This document shows, piece after piece, positions 28,743 through 35,575 of a DNA stretch of 51,509 bases. The stretch comes from a virus. Location of the stretch: positions 1 to 51,509 of the IMG/VR virus record IMGVR_UViG_3300021197_001545. One strand, 5' to 3'. Under the pieces are notes generated by a model. That model saw nothing but the letters and a program-made list of their open reading frames with translations. It ran no database searches and was not told the DNA's origin. The first letter of the stretch is position 1; each line of letters opens with the position of its first letter. Both the position numbers and the translations under genes were made by a program.

Positions 28743-29434
28743 TATTGTCTCTGTTCTTCATATTGAGCACCTACGTACAAATCCTTATCCTTGATGTTGA
28801 TGCCAACCATCTTAGCAATCTCAGCTACAAGCTCCTGCTCATACTGATAAGGCAGTTCAAAGTTTGAGCTACCGCTATCTTGGAAAAGCTCGACCGTGGC
28901 GCCATTAGGCAATGAAGCCGTTTTGGATTGATAGACTGGAAGAGCGGGCTCTCTGTAGTACCTAAGCGTAACCTTTGTTATAGTAGTAGGGAACACCTCT
29001 ATGGTGTCCGACATAATAGCTACAGGAAAGGTAGAACTAGGGGCAGATAAAGTGCTGTTTAACAAGTGGTTAATCTTAGACTCATCAGTCAAAATATGCA
29101 CTGGAGTCTTTGCTGCATTCTTAACAGCGCAGTTGATAAACATCACATAGTCTTCAGGCTTGCTGAATCCGTCTCTGGACTTACTCAAGTCCTTCTTTTC
29201 TGCAAATACAGCAAGGTCGTTCTTGGATCTCTCTACCAAAGAGAAAGCCCCATGGCCGTCAACATTCGCTCTCCTCAACTTCTTGCCCTCAACGAACTCC
29301 CTAAAGAGCTCATAGTATATGTTTAGCTGAGCAATCTTAGCGAAGGAATTGAACTGGGCTGGAGTGATAAATCCCTTTTGGTCTTTATTAGCCAGGTTCT
29401 TTACCGCTTCGTATACTGACTGTACGAGTATCAT
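28742..29434 (-). CDS. Ring/adaptor tail protein
   Basis: 230 aa. The N-terminus has helices (VYEAVKNLANKDQKGFITPA, FNSFAKIAQLNIYYELFRE). A central region contains KPEDYVMFINCAV, and strands carry FPVAIMSDTIEVFPTTI with VTLRYYREPALPVY. The order of PEDY, a strand, a Pro-linked IEVFP strand and YYREP is shared by ring proteins of crAss-like and flavobacterial podoviruses. It is the first gene of the tail block, preceded by a TATATTTG box and an intrinsic terminator that separate it from the capsid block. Confidence 0.6.
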   Translation of the reverse strand: MILVQSVYEAVKNLANKDQKGFITPAQFNSFAKIAQLNIYYELFREFVEGKKLRRANVDGHGAFSLVERSKNDLAVFAEKKDLSKSRDGFSKPEDYVMFINCAVKNAAKTPVHILTDESKINHLLNSTLSAPSSTFPVAIMSDTIEVFPTTITKVTLRYYREPALPVYQSKTASLPNGATVELFQDSGSSNFELPYQYEQELVAEIAKMVGINIKDKDLYVGAQYEEQRQ

Positions 29435-29451
29435 TAGTGATTGTTTGGAAA

Positions 29452-29459
29452 CAAATATA
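29452..29459 (-). promoter_or_regulatory. TATATTTG -7 box before the tail block
   Basis: On the minus strand TATATTTG (TAnnTTTG form) ends 17 bases before the ATG at 29434 and directly follows the terminator at 29462-29486. It would start a separate transcript for the tail genes. No clear -33 TTG is seen because that space is filled by the terminator hairpin. Confidence 0.5.
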
Positions 29460-29461
29460 CG

Positions 29462-29486
29462 AAAAAGGCCAGCACTAGGCTGGCCT
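29462..29486 (-). terminator. Rho-independent terminator after the AT-hook gene
   Basis: GGCCAGC (29467-29473) and GCTGGCC (29479-29485) form a perfect 7-bp GC-rich stem with a 5-base loop. On the minus strand it is followed directly by TTTTT. This is a textbook intrinsic terminator placed between the gene ending at 29510 and the tail-block promoter. Confidence 0.8.
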
Positions 29487-29509
29487 CTTTGTATAGCTGG
29501 GTTGTAGGG

Positions 29510-30358
29510 TTATGCTATGCGATCAAGCTCGTCTTGAATCTCTGCATATACGCTAGCTCCTTTTTCTGTCAAGCAGAACCTAGACATGATGTCTGTGGCA
29601 TCCTGACCATGAGGAACAGATACGATGAGACCGTTAGAATCGTACCATCTTACGGAATCCTTGGAGTCCTTCAATATTTGATACTCTAGGGCCTGACGAA
29701 TTGTTGCCTTGCACTTTACCACAGGGTCGTCAAAGGCGCTGATAAATGAGCCTGGAGTCTTTTTAGCAATCTTGAGGAGGTCGTACTTGACCTCAGATAC
29801 AGCTCTGTCGATGTTAACCTTAAAGAACAAGGCTACCGCAAGCAAATCATTAAGCTCTGAGTTTCTAACCATTGCAACAGCGTCAAAAACCTCAAACTCC
29901 TTTTTTACCTCTTTTTCAGAGTTGACCCTAGTGTCTAGCTTTTTAAACAGATTACCTCCATTTCCTTTGTTAGATGGGTGGATATCCAAGAACTTTCTAA
30001 GGTTAGGTTGATCGGCTCTTACCGTAAGGAATCCATTTTTAAAAACAATAGGTTCTACTCTGCTCAATTCGCTCTGTTCATGCTTCCAAATAGAATCTTC
30101 GTTTGGACAATACCTAGCAAGTTTAATTGAGTCAGAACCTTCGTGATAGACGCGAAGCTCCTTAGTCATAAGCATAAAGGCCACACCTTTGTTTTTAATT
30201 GCTTCGTAAGTGCATGCCCTATCCTCTGAAATATTTTGCTTGATAGCAAGCTTTTTCTTAGGTGCCGCTGGGGCGGGTGTTGCTACTGCAGCTGGTGCAG
30301 CTTCTTGTGTCTGGGCCTTTTTAGGGCGCCCAGGAGCCCGTCGTGTTTGTTGTGCCAT
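29510..30358 (-). CDS. Hypothetical protein with an N-terminal AT-hook-like motif
   Basis: 282 aa. Residues 6-16 (RRAPGRPKKAQ) hold a GRP core flanked by Arg/Lys, as in AT-hook minor-groove binders. An Ala/Pro linker and a KKK stretch follow. The remaining 240 residues are soluble alpha/beta with no family I recognise. It lies between the capsid and tail blocks and is bounded by candidate terminators on both sides, so it may have its own expression level. A DNA-binding role, for example in packaging or transcription, is suggested only by the motif. Confidence 0.6.
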   Translation of the reverse strand: MAQQTRRAPGRPKKAQTQEAAPAAVATPAPAAPKKKLAIKQNISEDRACTYEAIKNKGVAFMLMTKELRVYHEGSDSIKLARYCPNEDSIWKHEQSELSRVEPIVFKNGFLTVRADQPNLRKFLDIHPSNKGNGGNLFKKLDTRVNSEKEVKKEFEVFDAVAMVRNSELNDLLAVALFFKVNIDRAVSEVKYDLLKIAKKTPGSFISAFDDPVVKCKATIRQALEYQILKDSKDSVRWYDSNGLIVSVPHGQDATDIMSRFCLTEKGASVYAEIQDELDRIA

Positions 30359-30393
30359 AATTAAATAGAATTAAAAGAAAGAAGTAAAAGAGA

Positions 30394-30410
30394 GGGAGGC
30401 CTTTCCTCCC
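30394..30410 (-). terminator. Candidate terminator after the 110-aa gene
   Basis: GGGAGG (30394-30399) and CCTCCC (30405-30410) form a 6-bp GC stem with a 5-base loop, and the flanks can extend it slightly. On the minus strand it is followed by TCTCTTTTACTTC, a poor but T-rich tract. It lies between the gene ending at 30423 and the next start at 30358. Confidence 0.55.
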
Positions 30411-30422
30411 CCTCAGTTACAG

Positions 30423-30755
30423 TTAGGCTACTGCTGTTCCGCCAGCAGAAGATGTAAGGATAAGCCAAGATGATCCAGTCCACATCAACGTAGCGTGGTC
30501 GCCCTTGTTAGTCAGGGTGATTCCGTTGAAGTTGTTGCTTCCGTAGGGATCAGGTGAAATGTTTATAACTACATCATCGTTTGTGTTACAAGCAATATTG
30601 AGCAATGTGCCAGGCACAGTACCACTTCCAACAGCGATTGTAGAAGTAGAGTCAACTCTCATTTCGCTTGCGTCTCCATTCCAGGTATCCGTACTTTCGG
30701 TGACAACTTGTCTGACTCCGTCAAGAAGGATAGGGAAAACATTTTTTTGCGCCAT
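30423..30755 (-). CDS. Small beta-rich virion protein (decoration or fibre-type)
   Basis: 110 aa, no signal peptide, rich in Thr, Ser, Asn and Gly. The strand series ending NKGDHATLMWTGSSWLIL is typical of small trimeric caps or decoration proteins of phage capsids and fibres. It lies directly downstream of the major capsid gene and is bracketed by two hairpins, which could set its level relative to the capsid protein. The exact place in the virion cannot be told. Confidence 0.5.
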   Translation of the reverse strand: MAQKNVFPILLDGVRQVVTESTDTWNGDASEMRVDSTSTIAVGSGTVPGTLLNIACNTNDDVVINISPDPYGSNNFNGITLTNKGDHATLMWTGSSWLILTSSAGGTAVA

Positions 30756-30778
30756 GATTGTAAGTATTATGAAGATAA

Positions 30779-30802
30779 GGGGAAGCCCCGAAGGACCTCC
30801 CC
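30779..30802 (-). terminator. Strong hairpin with a cUUCGg tetraloop after the capsid gene
   Basis: On the minus-strand RNA, GGGGAGGUCC and GGGCUUCCCC pair over 10 bp (two G-U pairs) around a UUCG loop closed by C-G, one of the most stable RNA tetraloops. The following UUAUCUUC is only weakly U-rich. It may act as a partial terminator or as a 3' stabiliser that raises capsid mRNA, with read-through into the 110-aa gene. Confidence 0.6.
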
Positions 30803-30820
30803 ATCACTTCAGGTTAGTTA

Positions 30821-32257
30821 TTAGGCTCCGCGCAAGATAACGTGCTGGTTAGCAGCCCTGGTCACCAACTGGCACTCAGAACGGTAGTGGAACTTGGCGA
30901 CATCAGAGCCGTCAGTTTTGTTACCGATCACTGCACCACCAGTTACCCAGTGCTCCAACTCACGAGAGTATCCGTTGGACTCCTTGTATACCATCTCCAA
31001 AGCTGGAGCTGACAAACCAGACTGAGGGTCAACGACGCTAGACATAGGAACCATAGCTCCTCTGTACTCAGCAGCAGTCATACCTCCAGCCAACTGTGGA
31101 TCGTTCATCAACTTCCAATCGTGCTTGTGGAAAGTGTATCCACCACGAGTAAAGCTTTTGAATCCAAGCTGTACAGCCAAATCAGCATCGTTGTTAAACG
31201 CGCCGAACTGACCAGCCAAACCAGCTGTAGTCTGAGTAGCAACACCTCCAGCCAACATGTCGTCAATATCCAAAGAGGTGCGACGATCCAAGTACATAGC
31301 GTACTCAGCAGGTGCGCCCTCCTTGTCAAGAGAGATGAGCAAGTTGTCGAGAGTCTCCATGCTGTCGAAGATTCTTGCAGTAGCATCACCAGTAGCAGTG
31401 ATACCTCTAGCAGCAACAGCTGCAAAGTACCCCTCAGAACCAGCAACACCACCTACTTGGGATGCGATAGTGCCAGTGCTAGCTGTCTTCTCAGAGAAGA
31501 GCATCATCATCTCACGCTTGTCCATGAAGCGCTTGCGCGTCTCCATTTCGCCTTTGATGTACCATCTGTAATCACCACCGCCTACGTTAATGTAGCCAAT
31601 GTTTGTTGCCTGCGACCCAGCCACCTGATACATATCCTTGAGGATATTGTATCCGTTAGTAAGCTTTCTGACTTCGGCATCTTTGCTGACAGTAATGTCG
31701 TCAGAGGTAGAGCCCTGAGCAAAAGTGTTACCAATGATAGCCAGCTCTTCGTTAGTGTCAATAAGTCCAGCACCTGCGGCTGTACCGTCCATGCGGTCCA
31801 CAGTGCAAGAGCAGTCTGATGAAGATGAAACGGTGAGAACCACAAATACCTCTCCAGTATTCAATCCCATCAAAACGTCGCCCTTGTTGAGAATTTCATC
31901 ACCAAACTCCACTATTTGTGGCAAAGAGCCGATGCCCACGCCATTAACTTTGTCGATAACGAGCTTCTTTGTGCCGTGGGTGTAGCTGGCGGCATTAAGC
32001 TTCGTATGACGACGACCCTCCTCGTACCACTGAACAAAGTCAGCAGTACCGCCAGAGCGAACGGCGCCTGTAAGCTTCAGGAATCCAGTAATGCCCTGGT
32101 CTCCGTAAGCCTTGATTAGTTCATCCCGTACATCGGGCTTGTTTACATCGAGCAATGTGTCGATGGTAGTGTATTTTTCTGGGGTGTTAAACAGGCCGCC
32201 GCGCGTTATTGCTCCGTCGGCCACGTTTGTAATCCCACTTCCTTCTGAAAGTGCCAT
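30821..32257 (-). CDS. Major capsid protein
   Basis: 478 aa. The size, position directly after the scaffold gene and sequence character (EGSGITNVADGAITRGG N-terminus; KGEMETRKRFMDKREMMMLF helix; SLDKEGAPAEYAMYLDRRTS; ESNGYSRELEHWVTGGAVIG) fit the HK97-fold capsid proteins of crAss-like and flavobacterial phages. The KGEMETRKRFM helix probably belongs to the long spine helix of the P-domain. It is followed by a strong hairpin that may stabilise its mRNA. The base composition is more regular and codon-biased than in neighbours, consistent with high expression. Confidence 0.8.
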   Translation of the reverse strand: MALSEGSGITNVADGAITRGGLFNTPEKYTTIDTLLDVNKPDVRDELIKAYGDQGITGFLKLTGAVRSGGTADFVQWYEEGRRHTKLNAASYTHGTKKLVIDKVNGVGIGSLPQIVEFGDEILNKGDVLMGLNTGEVFVVLTVSSSSDCSCTVDRMDGTAAGAGLIDTNEELAIIGNTFAQGSTSDDITVSKDAEVRKLTNGYNILKDMYQVAGSQATNIGYINVGGGDYRWYIKGEMETRKRFMDKREMMMLFSEKTASTGTIASQVGGVAGSEGYFAAVAARGITATGDATARIFDSMETLDNLLISLDKEGAPAEYAMYLDRRTSLDIDDMLAGGVATQTTAGLAGQFGAFNNDADLAVQLGFKSFTRGGYTFHKHDWKLMNDPQLAGGMTAAEYRGAMVPMSSVVDPQSGLSAPALEMVYKESNGYSRELEHWVTGGAVIGNKTDGSDVAKFHYRSECQLVTRAANQHVILRGA

Positions 32258-32263
32258 ATTTTC

Positions 32264-33316
32264 TTAGAGTTTAAAGGTTGTTGTTCCTCTGCCGCTCATG
32301 ATATTTTTAAGTTGTGAGGCGACAGAGTTTTCATTTCCTTGAGGTGCTCTCTGGGCTGTGTTCATACTCACGTTTGCTGCCTTATTAACAAGACCTTTTT
32401 GTCCATCGCCGAGCCCCTGCTTATAAGCATTGGCCACGATGCTGTCTATGTTGTCTACAACAGCTTTGTGAGAGTTGAACTTATCAAAGTCCCAGTTCCC
32501 ATCCTCTTGGATGTAATTGTCAAAGTATGACTCGATCTGCGTGTTTGAGTTCTTCAGTTGAGTCCTGTAGTTGTCATCAAGTCCAAAAGTGAAGGATTTC
32601 CCTTCACCAAGTTCAAACTCAAGACCCTCAAGGGCATCTACCTCAGAAGACATAGTGTTGATCCAGTCATCATCAACGAACGACTCAGCGGCATTAGAAT
32701 TAGCCTCAGGCGCAGAGTACTGAGATCGGAGCTCCTCGATCTCTCTCTTTGCAGTTGCGGCGTCCATCTTCAGCTGAAGCTGAGAAAGCCTTACCTCCTC
32801 TTCGGAATGAAGATCGGGATCGAGCTTATATTTGCTACCTACCAAAAGGTTCAACTCTTCGTTGCTCAGATCTGGGTATTGAGCCGCAGCATTGATTCTA
32901 ACAGCAGTCGCATCATCCATTTCGGATGGGTTGAGTTGCTGATAAGTAAACCAATCCCTGGGATTTCTACCTGTATCTGAAACGAAGTCGGCTATTGCCT
33001 GAACCCTTTCGTCGATAGCGGATTGTGTATTAAGATCATCAAGACTGCTAACATCTCTACCGAGCCTTTCGCTCAAGAAAGAATAGACTGCTTGCTCCAC
33101 TTCTTGGTCACTGTACTGAGCGTCGTCTGACGTCTGTACTGGTTCCTGCGTATCCACATCAGCGGGTTGCGCTTCAGGGTCTACGTAGGGGGTATCCTCG
33201 TACTGAGGAGTTTCCTGTTGAGTTGTTTCGGGCTGTGTGCCCATATCAGCAGCAAGAGACTCCTGAAGAGCCTCTGCTGAGTCCACAAACTCAAGCTTTG
33301 TTGGTTCGTTTTCCAT
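32264..33316 (-). CDS. Capsid scaffold protein
   Basis: 350 aa, acidic, rich in Glu, Asp, Gln and Ser. The N-terminal 80 residues are disordered with many Glu, Pro and Gln. The central part is helical, with a coiled-coil stretch (RLSQLQLKMDAATAKREIEE). The C-terminus is basic (QLKNIMSGRGTTTFKL), as in scaffolds that contact the capsid shell. It lies 6 bases upstream of the capsid gene, the usual scaffold position. No protease motif was seen. Confidence 0.65.
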   Translation of the reverse strand: MENEPTKLEFVDSAEALQESLAADMGTQPETTQQETPQYEDTPYVDPEAQPADVDTQEPVQTSDDAQYSDQEVEQAVYSFLSERLGRDVSSLDDLNTQSAIDERVQAIADFVSDTGRNPRDWFTYQQLNPSEMDDATAVRINAAAQYPDLSNEELNLLVGSKYKLDPDLHSEEEVRLSQLQLKMDAATAKREIEELRSQYSAPEANSNAAESFVDDDWINTMSSEVDALEGLEFELGEGKSFTFGLDDNYRTQLKNSNTQIESYFDNYIQEDGNWDFDKFNSHKAVVDNIDSIVANAYKQGLGDGQKGLVNKAANVSMNTAQRAPQGNENSVASQLKNIMSGRGTTTFKL

Positions 33317-33346
33317 TTGTATTTAAATTAAATTGTGTTTGAAATA

Positions 33347-33697
33347 TCAAGGGCCGAAGTAGCAGATAATGCCGCCAGTAGCATCTGCTGCTGGGGTGAC
33401 AGAAGTCCATCTACCGAATATAGTAAGGCCAGCTGGGAACTTAGCACCAGACAGTTGAACACCGCCATCGCCTTCGCCATCTCCACCATCGTGAGCTGCG
33501 CCAACCGTGTTAAAAAAGTTTTCAGCATCAGCCGCCACCAAAGCACCTAAGATGTTTTCCTGAAGAAACTGTATGGCTATAATTACCATCCCGTCGGGAG
33601 GTGTAACTGGTGACGCAGCGTCACTGTGTGAGCAACCATGCTGACCAAACGCCATGAGGTTTGCACCTCCATTATTGTATATGCTATTAGCTGCCAT
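33347..33697 (-). CDS. Small probable virion protein
   Basis: 116 aa, with no signal peptide or membrane segment; Gly/Ala/Asp-rich with beta character (GMVIIAIQFLQEN, LTIFGRWTSV, GGIICYFGP). The N-terminus MAANSIYNNGGANLMAFGQ resembles a family of small structural proteins in marine phages. It lies among three other small beta-rich genes upstream of the scaffold, so a decoration or head-completion role is likely but unproven. Confidence 0.5.
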   Translation of the reverse strand: MAANSIYNNGGANLMAFGQHGCSHSDAASPVTPPDGMVIIAIQFLQENILGALVAADAENFFNTVGAAHDGGDGEGDGGVQLSGAKFPAGLTIFGRWTSVTPAADATGGIICYFGP

Positions 33698-33706
33698 GAT
33701 TGTCTA

Positions 33707-34114
33707 TTATGCGAGAGACACAGATGAGTTATCTTGACCGAACACACCGTACTCGATCACAGAGTCAACCTTAGTGGCTATGCACTCGTAAGTCTTGTCT
33801 GGAGATACGGGGATGAAAGCAAACTCACCGCCGCCGATCTTGGCTACTGCAGCTGTATTGCTTTCTGTTTCGTTTCGGACAAAGATGTAATCCTCTTTTC
33901 TTGCCTCAAGGTTTCTGATGTAAACGTAAGCACTTTCAAGCTTATCGTCAGCCTTGTAGATGACCAAGTCATCGGTGTCAGCAGCAGTACCCTTGACCTT
34001 GGCTTTTATCAAACTCCCAGAGTCTGCGAGAAGGTTAGAAGCTACTGATACGTCAAGAGAGGTGCTGAGAACATCTGTAGATGAAACTCTAAGTGCTATT
34101 CTTACTGTTGCCAT
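33707..34114 (-). CDS. Small beta-rich virion protein, paralogue A
   Basis: 135 aa beginning MATVRIALRVSS. A central pattern YVYIRNL, then DYIFVRNE, then KIGGGEFAFIP is shared with the proteins at 34114-34533 and 48810-49235. It describes strand, turn, strand and a Gly-rich loop ending in an aromatic-Pro. The three look like paralogues. Probably a capsid-surface or fibre-tip beta sandwich. Its ATG overlaps the stop of the gene upstream by one base (TAATG). Confidence 0.5.
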   Translation of the reverse strand: MATVRIALRVSSTDVLSTSLDVSVASNLLADSGSLIKAKVKGTAADTDDLVIYKADDKLESAYVYIRNLEARKEDYIFVRNETESNTAAVAKIGGGEFAFIPVSPDKTYECIATKVDSVIEYGVFGQDNSSVSLA

Positions 34115-34533
34115 TATGCGAAGGTGTCAACAAACACCGACCATTCGATGCTCATGTTAGAATCAGAAGTCTTAATGTCGATGTCAGCAGCAGTGCCTGT
34201 GGTATCGGCAGTCCAAGGCATAAACAAAAAGTCTCCAGCATACAACCGACCGAGCTCTGTAGCCCCAACAAAAACAGTGACAAACTGAGCGGCGTTCGTA
34301 GAAAGATTCTTGAAGTAAACCTTATGAGCCTTATCGTCAGTGTAATCGTTAGCGTCGATAATTTTAGATTGAGAACTCAACGCTGATGAAAAAGTACGAC
34401 GTCTAATGCCAGTCGTCTGAGTCAGACCAGTAAGGTTGCCAGCTTCCGTAAGCGTAGCTGTTGAAGTCAATGACAAACTATCGCTCGTAAGATCAGAGCT
34501 AGTGAGAGTCAGATTTGCGGTGGTGGTTGCCAT
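34114..34533 (-). CDS. Small beta-rich virion protein, paralogue B
   Basis: 139 aa. An N-terminal Thr/Ser/Leu-rich stretch is followed by KVYFKNLS, then FVTVFVGAT, then RLYAGDFLFMPW, the same order of elements as in the adjacent paralogue at 33707-34114. It is the first gene after a TATATTTG box and is coupled to paralogue A. A structural role is inferred from composition and location beside scaffold and capsid genes. Confidence 0.5.
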   Translation of the reverse strand: MATTTANLTLTSSDLTSDSLSLTSTATLTEAGNLTGLTQTTGIRRRTFSSALSSQSKIIDANDYTDDKAHKVYFKNLSTNAAQFVTVFVGATELGRLYAGDFLFMPWTADTTGTAADIDIKTSDSNMSIEWSVFVDTFA

Positions 34534-34550
34534 TTTTTAAGTATTTGCCA

Positions 34551-34558
34551 CAAATATA
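34551..34558 (-). promoter_or_regulatory. TATATTTG -7 box before the capsid block
   Basis: Minus-strand TATATTTG ends 17 bases before the ATG at 34533. It could drive the block from paralogue B through scaffold and capsid. No clear -33 element is visible. Confidence 0.45.
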
Positions 34559-34562
34559 GGCA

Positions 34563-34940
34563 TTATTTCTTTTTGGAGTTTTTGCCTTTGCCTGAGGCAA
34601 TCTTAGCAGCTTCGCGCTTTCCGAAAGCAGACTTTACACGAGCCATAGCCCAAGCATGCTGAGATGTCTTAGGTCTGTTGCCAGAGCTCATGTAGGCAGC
34701 GAGGCCCCTTTTGTATACTTGCTTTTGAGCAGCATTGAGGTTTGACATACCGCCACCTTTCTTGTACATACGGACCTTACCGCCCTTCTTGTAGCTGGGC
34801 CCCAAGATAGAGGGGACCTTCTTCTTTTTCGGCCCTGTAATCGAGGGAGTCTCTTCAATCTTTTTTGAGCTCATGTGGTTAAGCTTCTTTAGAAATTCTT
34901 TCACCTTGCCTCCCTTAGCCATTTTTTTCTTTGCCTTCAT
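34563..34940 (-). CDS. Lys/Gly-rich small phage protein
   Basis: 125 aa, strongly basic. The first 65 residues are Lys/Gly/Ser-rich and probably disordered (KKGGKVRMYKKGGG). Residues about 68-105 form a compact helical unit (AAQKQVYKRGLAAYMSS, then SQHAWAMARVKSAFG) that recurs in small proteins of marine phages. A nucleic-acid-binding or minor virion role fits the charge. Its ATG overlaps the upstream microprotein stop as ATGA. Confidence 0.5.
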   Translation of the reverse strand: MKAKKKMAKGGKVKEFLKKLNHMSSKKIEETPSITGPKKKKVPSILGPSYKKGGKVRMYKKGGGMSNLNAAQKQVYKRGLAAYMSSGNRPKTSQHAWAMARVKSAFGKREAAKIASGKGKNSKKK

Positions 34941-35083
34941 AGTGCATCTCTTTGCTTCATTAGTGCATCCAAGTTCTTTGGATATGGTTTGCCTTTTTTA
35001 TATATAGCGGCTATTCTTTTGATAAGCTCAGCTCTTTTTTTAGGGTCTTTACTCCCCTTCAGATATTTCTTGTTGATTTTCAT
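34937..35083 (-). CDS. Basic 48-aa microprotein
   Basis: 48 aa with sequence MKINKKYLKGSKDPKKR at the N-terminus and an ELIKRIAAIYKKG helix. It is supported by its junctions: the ATG overlaps the upstream stop by one base (TAATG) and the stop overlaps the downstream ATG as ATGA. Function unknown; it belongs to a run of three very basic small genes. Confidence 0.6.
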   Translation of the reverse strand: MKINKKYLKGSKDPKKRAELIKRIAAIYKKGKPYPKNLDALMKQRDAL

Positions 35084-35274
35084 TATCCCTTGGGGTGATT
35101 AACAAGCTTAAATTTTGCTTTAGCTACAGCTCCTGGGTGAGGCTTGTAGTCTCCCTTCATAAGAAAGTAGCGTCCACGCTCTTCCATCCAGTGGAATCCT
35201 TTGGGGGGATCTACGGACTGAGTCTTAGAAGACACCTTAAGCTTTCCTCCCTTATTGTACTTGACGGTATTCAT
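35083..35274 (-). CDS. Basic 63-aa protein
   Basis: 63 aa from the ATG at 35274, chosen because it forms an ATGA overlap with the gene upstream; a GTG two codons earlier is also open. Contains KYNKGGKLKV and a FHWMEERGRYFLMKGDYKPHP segment with several aromatic residues. Many small proteins in this window share the KGGK motif. I do not recognise a function. Confidence 0.55.
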   Translation of the reverse strand: MNTVKYNKGGKLKVSSKTQSVDPPKGFHWMEERGRYFLMKGDYKPHPGAVAKAKFKLVNHPKG

Positions 35275-35561
35275 CACCACTTTACTTTGTTTGCCCAGTA
35301 CGCAGCACTGCTAGGACCTTTGGCGATGTTCTTCCTATGACGAGACTTGAAGGATTTTCTTTTGGCCTTCATCTTTGCAGACTCCCCCGCTTTGGGCTTA
35401 CCTGCTGTACTAGCCCCCTTCTCTCCGAATCTGATAATCTTAATCTTCCCGTTTACACGGACAGCCACTATATGAGACTTCTTCCCAGAAGAAGACCTTT
35501 TAGGCTTACTCAGACCTGACAGCCCGTACCTTTTAAGCTTTTTCTTTTCAGATTCATTCAT
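35274..35561 (-). CDS. Conserved basic small phage protein
   Basis: 95 aa. The core SHIVAVRVNGKIKIIRFGEKG and the C-terminal KSFKSRHRKNIAKG plus AAYWANKVKW match a small basic protein found repeatedly in marine phage genomes. The beta-hairpin with RFG and a terminal helix ending in Trp suggest a compact domain of about 60 residues. Function unknown. It lies 4 bases after a TATATTTG box, so its message would have almost no leader. Confidence 0.55.
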   Translation of the reverse strand: MNESEKKKLKRYGLSGLSKPKRSSSGKKSHIVAVRVNGKIKIIRFGEKGASTAGKPKAGESAKMKAKRKSFKSRHRKNIAKGPSSAAYWANKVKW

Positions 35562-35565
35562 GACT

Positions 35566-35573
35566 CAAATATA
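35566..35573 (-). promoter_or_regulatory. TATATTTG -7 box abutting a start codon
   Basis: Minus-strand TATATTTG is separated by 4 bases from the ATG at 35561. With the usual spacing from a Bacteroidetes -7 box, the transcript would begin at or within the start codon. No -33 TTG is visible. Confidence 0.5.
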
Positions 35574-35575
35574 CG

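Noticed and set aside
31121-31819. 232-codon plus-strand open frame opposite the major capsid gene
   Set aside because: It is the antisense shadow of the strongly codon-biased capsid gene, with Ser/Val/Ala-rich composition and no recognisable domain or start signal.
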